Assembly (NCBI GenBank): GCA_003428585.1
Contig: QVQC01000053.1
Coordinates: 120,741-184,740 of the forward strand
Direction: 5' to 3'
Source of the DNA: Nioella halotolerans
GTDB lineage: Bacteria; Pseudomonadota; Alphaproteobacteria; Rhodobacterales; Rhodobacteraceae
Length of the DNA stretch: 64,000 nucleotides
Position 1 is the stretch's first letter. Each line of letters begins with the position of its first letter. Of this stretch, positions 7,861 to 17,481 are shown piece after piece. The notes under the pieces were generated by a model. It was not told the DNA's origin and did no database searches. It worked only from the letters and a program-made list of their open reading frames with translations. The translations under genes and the position numbers were made by a program.

Positions 7861-8730
7861 ATGACCCATGAACTCCTGATCGCCGACAAAACCACCTCCA
7901 GCTGGTCGCTGCGCGGCTGGCTTGCCTTTCGGGCCTTCGACATCCCGGTTCGCCTGCATACCACGCGGCTTTATCGCGATGGATTCGCCGCAGAGGTCGA
8001 AGCCTTCGCACCCGGCGCGCGGACCGTGCCGGTGGTGCGCAGGCCCACGGGCGCGGTGCTGAGCGATTCGCTCGCCATCGGCTGGCACCTCGCGGAAGCC
8101 TTCCCGGAAAAGGGCCTGCTGCCCGAAGATCCGGCAGCGCGCGCCGACGCGATGAGCCTTGTGGCCGAGATGCACGCAGGCTTTGCCGCCCTGCGCGCGG
8201 AATGCCCGATGAACCTGCGCACGGCATGGGCGGGATTCAGCGCCAGCGACGCGGTGCGCGCCGACCTCGCGCGGCTGGAACTGATCTGGGGCCGCGCGAT
8301 GGCGGCGCATGGCGGCCCGTGGCTTTGCGGGGATTATTCGCTGGCCGACGTGTTTTTCGCCCCCGTCGCAACCCGCATCCTGACCTACGATCTACCGGTC
8401 TCCGGCCCGGCACTGGCCTACGCCAAGGCGCAAGTGGCCCATGCCCCGATGCGCCAGTGGCGCGCCATGGCGCTTGTGGAAGACCCGGAAGACACCGTCT
8501 ACGACATGGCGCTGGACCGCCGCCCCTACCCCGCGCCGGCCCCGCTGGCTGCACGCGCCGTGAAGGAGGGGCCGTCCGAGAATTCCACTTGCCCCTATTC
8601 CGGCGACCCCGTGCGCCATTTCATGGCGGTGAACGGCCGCGTGTTCGGCTTCTGCAACGCGCGTTGCCGCGACAAGACCGTCGCCGACCCGGAGGCGTGG
8701 CCCGACTTCATGGCGATTTTCGCGGGCTGA
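7861..8730 (+). CDS. Glutathione S-transferase with C-terminal YHS-like metal-binding tail
   Basis: A 289-residue protein. Residues 1-80 form a thioredoxin-like GST N-terminal domain (TTSSWSLRGWLAFRAF, with a Ser-rich active site), and a GST C-terminal helical domain runs to about residue 210 (WLCGDYSLADVFFAP). About 50 extra residues at the end carry CPYSG (C244) and FGFCNARCRDK (C265, C269), a YHS/TRASH-like cysteine pattern that often binds metal. Typical GSTs end near 210-220 residues, so this is a fusion. The ATG at 7861 is chosen over one 14 codons upstream because it gives the normal N-terminal beta strand. The substrate is unknown. Confidence 0.87.
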   Translation: MTHELLIADKTTSSWSLRGWLAFRAFDIPVRLHTTRLYRDGFAAEVEAFAPGARTVPVVRRPTGAVLSDSLAIGWHLAEAFPEKGLLPEDPAARADAMSLVAEMHAGFAALRAECPMNLRTAWAGFSASDAVRADLARLELIWGRAMAAHGGPWLCGDYSLADVFFAPVATRILTYDLPVSGPALAYAKAQVAHAPMRQWRAMALVEDPEDTVYDMALDRRPYPAPAPLAARAVKEGPSENSTCPYSGDPVRHFMAVNGRVFGFCNARCRDKTVADPEAWPDFMAIFAG

Positions 8731-8770
8731 TTTACCGGTTGGTAAGGATTTGCGCGCCAGGGTGTTAACC

Positions 8771-10309
8771 ATGTTCGACACCCGCCGCCCGGAAACCCTC
8801 GCCCGCACCTATACCGTCGCCTTCGAAGGGTTGGAGGCGCGCCGCGTCGAGGTGCAATGCGCCGTGACGCCGGGCCTGCCGGCCTTTTCCATCGTCGGCC
8901 TGCCCGACCGCGCCGTCGGCGAGGCGCGCGACAGGGTGCGCACGGCGCTGTCCACGATGGCGATTGCCCTGCCATCGAAGCGCGTCACGATCAACCTGTC
9001 GCCCGCCGACCTGCCCAAGGAAGGGTCGCATTTCGACCTGCCGATCGCGCTTGCGCTGCTCGCCGCGCTGGACATCGTGCCGCGCGACGCGGTGGAGGGC
9101 GCGGTCAGCCTCGGGGAAATGTCGCTTGACGGGGCGCTGGTGCCGGTCATCGGCGCGCTGCCCACGGCACTGGCGGCAGGCGAGGATGGGCGCGTCCTGT
9201 TCTGCCCGGCCGCCTGCGGGGCTGAGGCCGCATGGGTTGGCGCAACACCGGTTTTCGCGGGCCGCACCCTTGCCGAGATCATCAACCACCTGACCGACCG
9301 CACCCCCCTGCCCCCGGCGGAACCCGGCGAAGTTCTGTCCGAACGCACGACGAAGGACCTGTCCGAGGTGCGCGGTCAGGAACGCGCCAAGCGCGCGCTG
9401 GAGATCGCCGCCGCCGGGCGGCATCACTTCTTGATGGTGGGCGCGCCGGGATCGGGCAAGTCGATGCTGGCCGCGCGTCTACCGGGGCTGCTGCCGCCCC
9501 TGACCGCAGCCGAGGCGCTCGAAACCAGCATGATCCATTCGCTGGCGGGGCTTCTGGACGAAGGCGGGATTTCGCGTAGCCGGCCCTATCGCGCGCCGCA
9601 TCACACCGCCTCGATGGCGGCCATCGTGGGGGGCGGGCGCGGCGCCAAGCCGGGCGAGATCAGCCTTGCCCATAACGGGGTGCTGTTCCTTGACGAGTTT
9701 CCCGAATACCCGCGGCAGGTGCTGGAAACCCTGCGCCAGCCGATCGAGACCGGCGACGTGGTGGTCGCCCGCGCCAACGCACATGTCACCTATCCCTGTC
9801 GCTTCCTGCTGATCGCGGCGGCCAATCCTTGCCGCTGCGGGCACCTCTACGACGCAGGTCAAGCCTGCGGGCGGGCGCCGCTCTGCGGCGAGGATTACCT
9901 TGGCAAGATATCCGGACCGCTGATGGACCGGTTCGACCTTCGGCTGGAGGTGCCGCCGGTGGCCTTTACCGACCTCGACCTGCCGGCCTCGGGCGATGAC
10001 AGCGCCACGGTGGCGGCGCGGATCAAGGCGGCGCGCGACCGGCAGACGGCGCGGTTCGAGGCGCTCGACGTGCCGGCGCGGGTCAATGCCGATGCCGAGG
10101 GCGCCCTGCTCGACACGGTGGCCGAACCCGATGCGGAGGGGCGCCAGATGCTGATCAAGGCCGCCGACCGCTTTCGCCTGACGGCGCGGGGCTATCACCG
10201 GGTGCTGCGGGTGGCGCGCACGATCGCGGATCTGGATGGGTGCAGGGGCGTGCAGATGCCGCATGTGGCCGAGGCGCTCGGCTTTCGGCTGATCGCGGGG
10301 CAGACCTAG
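8771..10309 (+). CDS. YifB family Mg chelatase-like AAA ATPase
   Basis: A 512-residue protein of the YifB/ComM family. The N-terminal ~190 residues form the Lon-like ChlI domain (GLPAFSIVGLPDRAVGEARD, INLSPADLPKEGSHFDLP). The Mg-chelatase AAA domain follows, with Walker A GAPGSGKS at 224-231, Walker B GVLFLDEF and a CxC zinc-like patch in NPCRCGHL. The C-terminal domain holds TARGYHRVLRVARTIADL. ComM promotes branch migration during natural transformation in some bacteria, and the role in this lineage is not fixed. Its stop overlaps the stop of the leftward hydrolase gene by 4 nt. Confidence 0.94.
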   Translation: MFDTRRPETLARTYTVAFEGLEARRVEVQCAVTPGLPAFSIVGLPDRAVGEARDRVRTALSTMAIALPSKRVTINLSPADLPKEGSHFDLPIALALLAALDIVPRDAVEGAVSLGEMSLDGALVPVIGALPTALAAGEDGRVLFCPAACGAEAAWVGATPVFAGRTLAEIINHLTDRTPLPPAEPGEVLSERTTKDLSEVRGQERAKRALEIAAAGRHHFLMVGAPGSGKSMLAARLPGLLPPLTAAEALETSMIHSLAGLLDEGGISRSRPYRAPHHTASMAAIVGGGRGAKPGEISLAHNGVLFLDEFPEYPRQVLETLRQPIETGDVVVARANAHVTYPCRFLLIAAANPCRCGHLYDAGQACGRAPLCGEDYLGKISGPLMDRFDLRLEVPPVAFTDLDLPASGDDSATVAARIKAARDRQTARFEALDVPARVNADAEGALLDTVAEPDAEGRQMLIKAADRFRLTARGYHRVLRVARTIADLDGCRGVQMPHVAEALGFRLIAGQT

Positions 10310-11193
10310 AGCGCGGCGCGGATCGAATCGGTCACGTGGTCGAGCGTTGTCTCGGCTTCCGGCAGCAGCCAGCCGGGGAAAAGCGGCCACGCATGAACGA
10401 GGTCCTGTTCCACGGTCAGTTGCACCGCGACGCCGTGCGCGCGGAGCCGTTCCGACAGGCGACGGCTGTCATCGCGCAGGATTTCGCTGTCCCCGACCCA
10501 GATATGCACCGGCCCCGCGCCGAGGAAATCGGCGAAAAGAGGGCTGGCGAGCGGATCGGCGGGATCGGCGCCGGCGAGGTATTCGTCCCGCGACTCGATG
10601 ATGCCGGCGGTGGGCAAAAGCACCTCGGTTTCAGCATTGGTGGCGAAGCTTTCGCCAGACAGGGTCAGGTCCGTCCACGGCGACAGCAACAGGGTCGCGC
10701 GCGGTTGCGGCAGGCCGGGCGCGGCGCAAATCTGCGCCAGAAGCGATAGCGCGAGCCCACCGCCTGCGCTGTCCCCGGCAAGGATCACCGGGCCTTGCGC
10801 GACCATTTCCTGGTAAAGCGCCAGGACCGCCTTCGTGGCGGCGGGGAAAGGATGCTCTGGCGCCAAGGGATAGTCCGGCAGAACCGCGCCAAGGCCGGTG
10901 CGCCGGGACAACCGACCGGCGAGGCCCTTGTGGGTGCGCGGACTGCCGAAGACATAGCCGCCGCCATGCAGGTAGAGCAGGCGCGTCCTCGTCTCGGGCC
11001 CGATCTCGAGGCTTGGCAGGCCCGCGTGCGTCGTCCAGCGACAAGCAAGGCCGCGCGGCAGCGGGAACAACAGCCGCGCCTGGAGCTCGAACCGCCGGCG
11101 CACCCGGTCAAGGTCATCCGCGTCCAACCGCGCGAGCGCGGGCTTTTCGACATGGCGCAGCCACCAGTTCAGCAGCCGTGCCCGGCGGCTCAT
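10306..11193 (-). CDS. Alpha/beta hydrolase, hormone-sensitive-lipase type
   Basis: A 295-residue esterase/lipase-like protein. It has the oxyanion-hole motif HGGGY (residues 76-80), the nucleophile elbow GDSAGGG (Ser142), an acidic residue in [10 protein letters not shown] and the catalytic histidine in HAWPLF near residue 268. These are the hallmarks of the HSL (family IV) carboxylesterases. It has no signal peptide, so it is probably cytosolic. Its start overlaps the gshB stop by 4 nt, so it is the last gene of a leftward unit with gshB. The natural substrate is unknown. Confidence 0.9.
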   Translation of the reverse strand: MSRRARLLNWWLRHVEKPALARLDADDLDRVRRRFELQARLLFPLPRGLACRWTTHAGLPSLEIGPETRTRLLYLHGGGYVFGSPRTHKGLAGRLSRRTGLGAVLPDYPLAPEHPFPAATKAVLALYQEMVAQGPVILAGDSAGGGLALSLLAQICAAPGLPQPRATLLLSPWTDLTLSGESFATNAETEVLLPTAGIIESRDEYLAGADPADPLASPLFADFLGAGPVHIWVGDSEILRDDSRRLSERLRAHGVAVQLTVEQDLVHAWPLFPGWLLPEAETTLDHVTDSIRAAL

Positions 11194-12137
11194 GCCCGCC
11201 GCGCCTCGATCGCCTGCCAGATCGCCCCGGCGACATTGATCCCGTCGAAGCGTTCGAGTTCCTGGATACCGGTGGGCGAAGTCACGTTGATTTCGGTCAG
11301 CCAGCCACCGATCACGTCGATGCCGACGAAAATCTGCCCCTTCTCGCGCAGGAGCGGACCGATCCGGGCGCAGATCTCGAGGTCACGCTCCGACATCTCG
11401 ACCTTCTCGGCCCGACCGCCGACATGCATGTTGGACCGCGTTTCGCCCGTCGCGGGCACCCGGTTGATCGCGCCGACCGCTTCCCCATCGACGAGAATTA
11501 CCCGCTTGTCGCCCGCGGAGACATCGGGCAGGAATTTCTGCGCGATCAACGGCTCGCGGTTGATGCCGGTAAACAACTCATGCAGCGAATTGAGGTTGCG
11601 GTCGTTTGGGTCGAGCCGGAACACCCCCGCGCCGCCATTGCCGTAAAGCGGCTTGAGGATGATGTCGCCGTGGCGATGCTTGAAATCCTTCAAGGTCGCG
11701 AGGTCGCGGGCGATGGTGGTCGGCGGTGTCAGGTCGGGAAAGTCGAGAACCAGCAGTTTCTCGGGATAGTTTCTCACCCAGAACGGGTCATTGACCACCA
11801 GCGTGGCGGGGTGGATCCGCTCGAGGATATGGGTGCTGGTGATATAGCCCATGTCGAAGGGCGGGTCCTGGCGCAGCCAGACGACATCGAATTCCGACAG
11901 GTCGACCTCGCGTGGGTCACCCAGCGAAAAATGATCGCCCTTGGCGCGGCGCAGTTCCAGCGGCCAGCCCCGGGCCGTGACCCGGCCTTCCTGGTAGGCC
12001 AGCATGTCGGGCGTGTAGTAGAACAAGTGATGCCCGCGCGCCTGCGCCTCCTCTGCAATGCGAAAGGTGCTGTCGGCGTCGATGTCGACCGCGCCGATCG
12101 GGTCCATCTGGATGGCGACCTTGAGGGGCATACTCAT
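11190..12137 (-). CDS. gshB: Glutathione synthase
   Basis: A 315-residue ATP-grasp enzyme that joins gamma-glutamylcysteine and glycine to make glutathione. The N-terminal domain has [20 protein letters not shown], the first half of the GshB signature. The ATP-grasp core has [17 protein letters not shown] and the metal and ATP ligands in [20 protein letters not shown], and the ending [13 protein letters not shown] is diagnostic. The start is either ATG of MSMPLKV or the one two codons in. It lies downstream of the rsmI-yraN pair and overlaps the hydrolase gene, an arrangement I recall as common in Rhodobacterales. Confidence 0.97.
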   Translation of the reverse strand: MSMPLKVAIQMDPIGAVDIDADSTFRIAEEAQARGHHLFYYTPDMLAYQEGRVTARGWPLELRRAKGDHFSLGDPREVDLSEFDVVWLRQDPPFDMGYITSTHILERIHPATLVVNDPFWVRNYPEKLLVLDFPDLTPPTTIARDLATLKDFKHRHGDIILKPLYGNGGAGVFRLDPNDRNLNSLHELFTGINREPLIAQKFLPDVSAGDKRVILVDGEAVGAINRVPATGETRSNMHVGGRAEKVEMSERDLEICARIGPLLREKGQIFVGIDVIGGWLTEINVTSPTGIQELERFDGINVAGAIWQAIEARRA

Positions 12138-12206
12138 TCTCCGTTCCCGACTGCCTGATCCTTCATGGCCCGGGGAACGGAAAGGTGCAATGGCATGCGT
12201 GTGCCC

Positions 12207-12560
12207 CTACGCACACATCACATTCGGCAGGATGTCGATCTGGCCCAGCGAATCAAGCAAGGCCACGTCCACGCGGCAAGGCGTGTCGGTGCCACCGGCC
12301 ATGTGCCCAAGATAATCCTCTGCACTTTGGTAGATGCGGACAAGTTGCCGTTGCGACAGGCGTTCGGCGGCGCGGGCATGGCTGCCGCTTTTCTTGACCT
12401 CGACGAAAATCACTTCGCCGCTCTTTTGCGCGACAAGGTCAATCTCGCCGCCGCGCCCGCGCCAGCGACGCGACAGGATGACGTGGCCATCATCCGCGTA
12501 GTGCTGCGCGACCTGCTCCTCCGCCGAAAGGCCGGACAGGTAACCGATCTTTCCACTCAT
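12207..12560 (-). CDS. YraN family (UPF0102) nuclease-like protein
   Basis: A 117-residue protein of the UPF0102/YraN family, which has a Holliday-junction-resolvase-like fold. The core runs VILSRRWRGRGGEIDLVAQ followed by IFVEVKKS, i.e. the G-E-I-D-L ... E-V-K pattern of restriction-endonuclease-like folds. The catalytic Asp and Glu-x-Lys are therefore present. It overlaps rsmI by 4 nt, the classic rsmI-yraN coupling seen in many bacteria. The biochemical role is not established. Confidence 0.9.
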   Translation of the reverse strand: MSGKIGYLSGLSAEEQVAQHYADDGHVILSRRWRGRGGEIDLVAQKSGEVIFVEVKKSGSHARAAERLSQRQLVRIYQSAEDYLGHMAGGTDTPCRVDVALLDSLGQIDILPNVMCA

Positions 12561-13444
12561 TTCCGCGCCTCCAGTCTCAGTGCCGCCTGATAGACGTCCC
12601 GTTTCTTCAACCCCAGATCGGCAGCCACCTGCGCAGCTGCATCCTTGACCGACATCGTTTCCAACGCCTTTCGCAAGGCATCCTCCATGATTTCGGCACT
12701 GGCCTGCACCGGCGCACCCTTGCCGATCACAAGCACGATTTCACCTTTCAGGCTGCGATCCGCGATCGCATTTCGCACCTCTTCGACGGTTCCGCGCAAG
12801 ACCTCTTCGAAGCGCTTGGTTAATTCCCGGCACAGCGCGACGTGTCGCCCGGTGCCTAGAACATCCTCCAAAACACCTAACAATCGGTGAACGCGGCGCG
12901 GCGATTCATACAGGATCAGCGTGGCGCCAATCGGTGCAAGCTCGGCCAGCCAGGTCTTCGCCGCCCCCTTGGCCTGCGGCGGGAAGCCCGCGAAAAGGAA
13001 CCGGTCGCTCGGCAGGCCCGACACCGCGAGCGCGGCCAGCACCGCAGACGCGCCCGGCGCGGCGAACACGGGCAACTGGGCGTCGATAACGGCGCGCGAC
13101 AGTTGATAGCCGGGATCGGCGACGAGCGGCGTGCCCGCCTCTGACACGTAAGCCACGGATTTGCCTGCCGCGATCATCGCGGTGATCCTGTCTCGCGCGC
13201 CGACCCCGCTATGGTCGTGATAGGCCAGAATCGGACGCCCTGCGAGGGACAGCCCGTGAATCTCCATCAGCTTGCGCGCGGTGCGCGTGTCTTCTGCCGC
13301 GATGGCGTCGGCCCCGGCCAGAATATCGAGTGCCCTCAGGGTGATATCACGCGCCGCACCGATCGGGGTCGCGACGAGGTAGAGCCCGGGCGACAGGCGG
13401 GCGGGCCCGGCACCGGCAGGCAGGGGCTGATCGGGCATGCGCAA
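12557..13444 (-). CDS. rsmI: 16S rRNA (cytidine(1402)-2'-O)-methyltransferase
   Basis: A 295-residue tetrapyrrole-methylase-fold enzyme that adds the 2'-O-methyl of m4Cm1402 in the ribosomal P site. The N-terminal signature LVATPIGAARDITLRALDIL leads to AEDTRTARKLM, then ILAYHDHSG and SEAGTPLVADPGYQL, all diagnostic of RsmI. The start is uncertain by two codons (MRMPDQP or MPDQP). It is divergent from the LpoA-like lipoprotein gene and overlaps yraN by 4 nt. Confidence 0.97.
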   Translation of the reverse strand: MRMPDQPLPAGAGPARLSPGLYLVATPIGAARDITLRALDILAGADAIAAEDTRTARKLMEIHGLSLAGRPILAYHDHSGVGARDRITAMIAAGKSVAYVSEAGTPLVADPGYQLSRAVIDAQLPVFAAPGASAVLAALAVSGLPSDRFLFAGFPPQAKGAAKTWLAELAPIGATLILYESPRRVHRLLGVLEDVLGTGRHVALCRELTKRFEEVLRGTVEEVRNAIADRSLKGEIVLVIGKGAPVQASAEIMEDALRKALETMSVKDAAAQVAADLGLKKRDVYQAALRLEARK

Positions 13445-13523
13445 AACTCCTGGCGTTTACTTGGCTGGCGCGACGGCGTAGGGTCCGGGCGACGCATTAC
13501 AAGCCATCCGGAGACGGCCCCGC

Positions 13524-14693
13524 ATGTTCACGTTTTTCCGTTTCGTCCGCAAGGCGCGGCACCATGTCCTTCTGATTCTGTGCACCATGGCCCTCGCCGC
13601 TTGCGAGGTCGGTCTGCCCGGTGGAGACGGGCCGCGGGTGCGCTCCGGCGCGCCGATCGAGGTGGCGTTGCTGGTGCCCTACGGCTCGGACAACCCGGGC
13701 GACGAGATCGTGGCGCGCAGCCTTGAAAACGCGGCGCGGCTCGCCGCCTCGGAATTCGAGGGCGTGCAATTCGAGATCACCGTCCACGACACCGCCGCCG
13801 ACCCCGCGCAGGCCGCGACCGTGGCCCGGCAAGCGGTGCAGGATGGCGCGCGCGTGGTCGTCGGGCCGCTGCGCTCCGAAGCGGCCGCCGCCGTCGGCGT
13901 CGCACTGGCCAACAGCAATGTCAGCGCCCTGAGCTTTTCCAACAACACCGAGATCGCGGGCGGCAATGTCTTCGTTCTTGGCAACACGTTCCAGAACAGC
14001 GCGGCGCGGATCGCCCGCCACGCGGTACAGGAGGGGCGCGGGCGGGTGATGATCCTGCATGCGCAGAACCTCGCGGGCGAAGTTGCGCGCGACGCGGTGC
14101 AGGGCGCCTTCACCGAAGCCGGCGGCACCGTTGCAGGTGTCCAAAGCTACGAGTTTTCGCAGCAGGGGGTGGTGCAGGCGATCCCCGACATCATGGATCA
14201 GATCAGGGAGTCCGACGCCAATGCGCTGATGTTCACCTCCGATGCATCCGCCGCGTTGCCGCTCTTCGCGCAGCTCCTGCCGGAAAACGGGCTCGACACC
14301 GAGGCGGTGCAGGTCATGGGGCTGACGCGGTGGGACGTGCCGTCGCAGACGCTTGAACTGTCGGGGCTTCAGGGCGGCTGGTTCGCCCTGCCCGACCCGG
14401 ACGCCACCGCCGCCTTCAACGCCCGCTATACCGCCGCCTACGGCGACACGCCGCACGTGCTGGCGCCGATCGCCTACGACGCCATACGCGCCATTGCCGA
14501 AACGGTGGCCGAGCAGGACACACTCGGCGCGGCGGCGCTGACAGCATCCTCTGGCTTCGCGGGCGCGAGCGGGGTATTCCGGCTGCGCGCCGATGGCACC
14601 ATCGAACGGGCCATGGCGATCGCAACCGTAGAAGACAATCAGGTAAGCATTATTGACCCCGCTCCAGGACGCCTTGCCGGCCCCGGCCTCTGA
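13524..14693 (+). CDS. Penicillin-binding protein activator, LpoA/LppC-like lipoprotein
   Basis: A 389-residue exported lipoprotein with the lipobox LAAC (Cys27) after a basic and hydrophobic signal (RKARHHVLLILCTMALAAC). The mature part is a periplasmic-binding-protein fold: IEVALLVPYGSDNPGDEIVARS opens it and VVVGPLRSEAAAA is a characteristic block. This is the pattern of the C-terminal LpoA domain, which activates PBP1A in gammaproteobacteria. The TPR-like N-terminal half of E. coli LpoA is missing, as in other alphaproteobacterial homologues. It sits divergent to rsmI, the usual position for this family, and its 3' end overlaps the TTG start of glnD. Confidence 0.88.
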   Translation: MFTFFRFVRKARHHVLLILCTMALAACEVGLPGGDGPRVRSGAPIEVALLVPYGSDNPGDEIVARSLENAARLAASEFEGVQFEITVHDTAADPAQAATVARQAVQDGARVVVGPLRSEAAAAVGVALANSNVSALSFSNNTEIAGGNVFVLGNTFQNSAARIARHAVQEGRGRVMILHAQNLAGEVARDAVQGAFTEAGGTVAGVQSYEFSQQGVVQAIPDIMDQIRESDANALMFTSDASAALPLFAQLLPENGLDTEAVQVMGLTRWDVPSQTLELSGLQGGWFALPDPDATAAFNARYTAAYGDTPHVLAPIAYDAIRAIAETVAEQDTLGAAALTASSGFAGASGVFRLRADGTIERAMAIATVEDNQVSIIDPAPGRLAGPGL

Positions 14694-17481
14694 CCGGAAC
14701 CCCAGCCTTCCCACGCAACCGACGACGGCGGGGCAGATGATCCTGCCCGCGGCGCAGATCTTCGATTCCGATGGGATCCGGACACGGCTGGATGATGCCT
14801 TGGCCGAGGAGACCGACATTGCCGGCATCCGCGCGCGAACCGTTCGCGAACTGGGCGCGGCGCGCAAGCAAGGGCGCGCCGCGATCGAGGAGGCCTTCGC
14901 CCTCACCCCGATGGTCGCCCGGCGCGTCACGCGGGCCTATGCCCACCTGACCGACGCGATCGTGACCGAGGCGATCCGCATCGCCACCACCTACCTGCAT
15001 CCCAACCCCAACCCGACCTCGGCGGAGCGCATGGCCATCATGGCCGTCGGCGGGTCCGGTCGCGGCGAAATGGCGCCGTTTTCCGATGTCGACCTGTTGT
15101 TCGTGCTGCCGTGGAAGATGACAGGCTGGGCCGAGAGCGTGATCGAAAGCACGCTTTACATCCTGTGGGATTTGCACCTGAAAGTGGGCCATGCCAGCCG
15201 TTCCGTCGCCGATTGCCTGCGGCTGGCGAAAGAGGATTTCACCATCCGCACCTCGCTGCTGGAAATGCGCTTCCTGACTGGCGACGAAAGCCTCGGGCAA
15301 GAACTGTCCGACGCGTTGCGCGATCAGCTTTTCAAAAGCACGACAGGCGAGTTCATCGAGGCCAAGCTGGAAGAACGCGACGCGCGGCACAAGCGGCAGG
15401 GCGGCCAGAGGTACATGGTCGAACCGAATGTGAAAGAGGGCAAGGGCGGGCTGCGCGACCTGCAAACGCTTTACTGGATTGCCAAGTACCAACACGGCGT
15501 CGATACTGCCGGCGAGCTTGTCGACCTCGGCGTATTCACCGGCGAGGAATTCGCTGCCTTCGACGCGGCCGAGCGTTTCCTGTGGGCTGTGCGCTGCCAT
15601 CTACACCTGTTGTCGGGACGCGCGCAGGATCAGCTGACCTTCGACCTTCAGGTCGAGGTGGCCGACCGCCTCGGCTATCGCGACCATGGCGGGCGCCGGG
15701 CGGTGGAACACTTCATGCAGGATTATTTCCGTCACGCCACCCGCGTGGGGGAACTGACCCGGATCTTCCTGACCGCGCTCGAGGCCACCCATGTCAAGCC
15801 CGAACCGCTGCTGATCGGCCTGCTGAAGGGCCGGCGGCGGCGGCGCAAGCTCCGGCCCGGCTACGACGTGAAACAGGGCCGGCTGACAGTTGCGGACGAG
15901 GCCACGTTCCTTGCCGACAAGCTCAACCTTCTGCGCCTGTTCGAGGAGGCGCTGCGCAGTGGCCTTCTGATCCATCCCGACGCGATGCGGCTGGTCACCG
16001 CCAACCTGCACCTGATCGACGACGGGATGCGCCGCGACAAGGAAGCGGTGCGTATCTTCCTTGACCTGATGCTGAAACACGGCAACCCGGAACGCGCCCT
16101 GCGCCGGATGAACGAGCTTGGCGTGCTGGCCGCCTTCATCCCCGAGTTTGCCCCGGTCGTGGCGATGATGCAGTTCAACATGTATCACAGCTACACGGTC
16201 GATGAGCACACGATCCAGGTGGTCTCGGCGCTGGCCCAGATCGAGCGCGAGGAACTGATCGAGGAGTTGCCCGTCGCGTCGAGCATTCTCAAGGCCGGGG
16301 TAAACCGCAAGGTGCTTTACCTTGCCTGCCTGATCCACGATCTGGGCAAGGGACGGCCCGAGGATCACTCCGTGCTCGGGGCGCGGCTGGCGCGGACGAT
16401 CTGCCCGCGGCTGGGGCTGAAGAAGGACGAATCTGACACGGTGGAATGGCTGGTGCGCCATCACCTGCTGATGTCGGACATGGCGCAGAAGCGCGACATT
16501 TCCGATCCCCGCACGGTGCGCGACTTCGCCAAGGCGGTGAAGACCAAATCGCGGCTGGACCTGCTGACCGTGCTGACTGTCTGCGACATCCGCGGCGTTG
16601 GCCCGAACGTATGGAACAACTGGAAGGCAACACTTCTGCGCGCGCTGTACCGCGCGACGGCCTCGGCGCTGGAAACCGGGTTGGAGGATCTCAACCGCGA
16701 AAAGCGCGAGACCGAGGCCAAGAAAGCCCTGCGCGCGCGGCTTGCCGATTGGGACCGCAAGGCGCTCAAGGCCGAGACGGCGCGCCATTACGGCCCCTAC
16801 TGGCAGGGTCTCGACACCGAAACGCAGGCGGTGATCGCCGGCATGTTGCGCGACGCCACCGGCGACGGGATCTGCATCGACACCGATCAGGACATTGACC
16901 GCGATGCGACGCGGGTCTGTTTCGTTCTGGCCGACCATCCCGGCATCTTCTCGCGGCTGGCCGGCGCGCTCAGCCTTGTCGGCGCCAACGTGGTGGACGC
17001 GCGCACCTATACCACCAAGGACGGCTACGCGACCGCCGTCTTCTGGGTGCAGGATTCCGAGGGGCACCCCTACGAGGCCACCCGCCTGCCTCGGCTGAAA
17101 TCCATGATCGACAAGACGCTGGCCGGCGAGGTCGTGGCCAGCGAGGCGCTGCAATCGCGCGACAAGATCAAGAAGCGCGAGCGTCGTTTCAACGTGCCCA
17201 CCCATATCACCTTCGACAATGACGGGTCGGAAATCTACACGATCATCGAGGTCGATACCCGCGACCGGCCCGGGCTGCTCTATGACCTGACGAAGACGCT
17301 GGCAGCCTCCAACATCTATATTTCAAGCGCGTTGATCGCGACCTACGGCGAACAGGTGATCGACACCTTTTACGTCAAGGACATGTTCGGGCTGAAGCTG
17401 CACGCGCGTCACCGGCAGGAATCTCTGGAAAAGAAATTGCGCGAGGCCATCAAGCGCGTCGCCAAGCGCGCCGGCGCATGA
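14653..17481 (+). CDS. glnD: Bifunctional [protein-PII] uridylyltransferase / uridylyl-removing enzyme
   Basis: A protein of up to 942 residues that uridylylates PII proteins under nitrogen limitation and removes UMP when glutamine is plentiful. The nucleotidyltransferase domain has GGSGRGEMAPFSDVDLLF (133-150). The GlnE/D helical linker contains VKEGKGGLRDLQTLYW. The HD domain has LIHDLGKGRPEDHS near 560. Two C-terminal ACT domains begin near 755 (LADHPGIFSRLAGALSLVGA) and 865 (DRPGLLYDLTKTLAASN) and would sense glutamine. The start is uncertain: TTG at 14653 has AGG upstream and overlaps the previous gene, while ATG at 14737 gives 914 residues. It overlaps murJ by 4 nt. Confidence 0.96.
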   Translation: MTPLQDALPAPASDRNPSLPTQPTTAGQMILPAAQIFDSDGIRTRLDDALAEETDIAGIRARTVRELGAARKQGRAAIEEAFALTPMVARRVTRAYAHLTDAIVTEAIRIATTYLHPNPNPTSAERMAIMAVGGSGRGEMAPFSDVDLLFVLPWKMTGWAESVIESTLYILWDLHLKVGHASRSVADCLRLAKEDFTIRTSLLEMRFLTGDESLGQELSDALRDQLFKSTTGEFIEAKLEERDARHKRQGGQRYMVEPNVKEGKGGLRDLQTLYWIAKYQHGVDTAGELVDLGVFTGEEFAAFDAAERFLWAVRCHLHLLSGRAQDQLTFDLQVEVADRLGYRDHGGRRAVEHFMQDYFRHATRVGELTRIFLTALEATHVKPEPLLIGLLKGRRRRRKLRPGYDVKQGRLTVADEATFLADKLNLLRLFEEALRSGLLIHPDAMRLVTANLHLIDDGMRRDKEAVRIFLDLMLKHGNPERALRRMNELGVLAAFIPEFAPVVAMMQFNMYHSYTVDEHTIQVVSALAQIEREELIEELPVASSILKAGVNRKVLYLACLIHDLGKGRPEDHSVLGARLARTICPRLGLKKDESDTVEWLVRHHLLMSDMAQKRDISDPRTVRDFAKAVKTKSRLDLLTVLTVCDIRGVGPNVWNNWKATLLRALYRATASALETGLEDLNREKRETEAKKALRARLADWDRKALKAETARHYGPYWQGLDTETQAVIAGMLRDATGDGICIDTDQDIDRDATRVCFVLADHPGIFSRLAGALSLVGANVVDARTYTTKDGYATAVFWVQDSEGHPYEATRLPRLKSMIDKTLAGEVVASEALQSRDKIKKRERRFNVPTHITFDNDGSEIYTIIEVDTRDRPGLLYDLTKTLAASNIYISSALIATYGEQVIDTFYVKDMFGLKLHARHRQESLEKKLREAIKRVAKRAGA

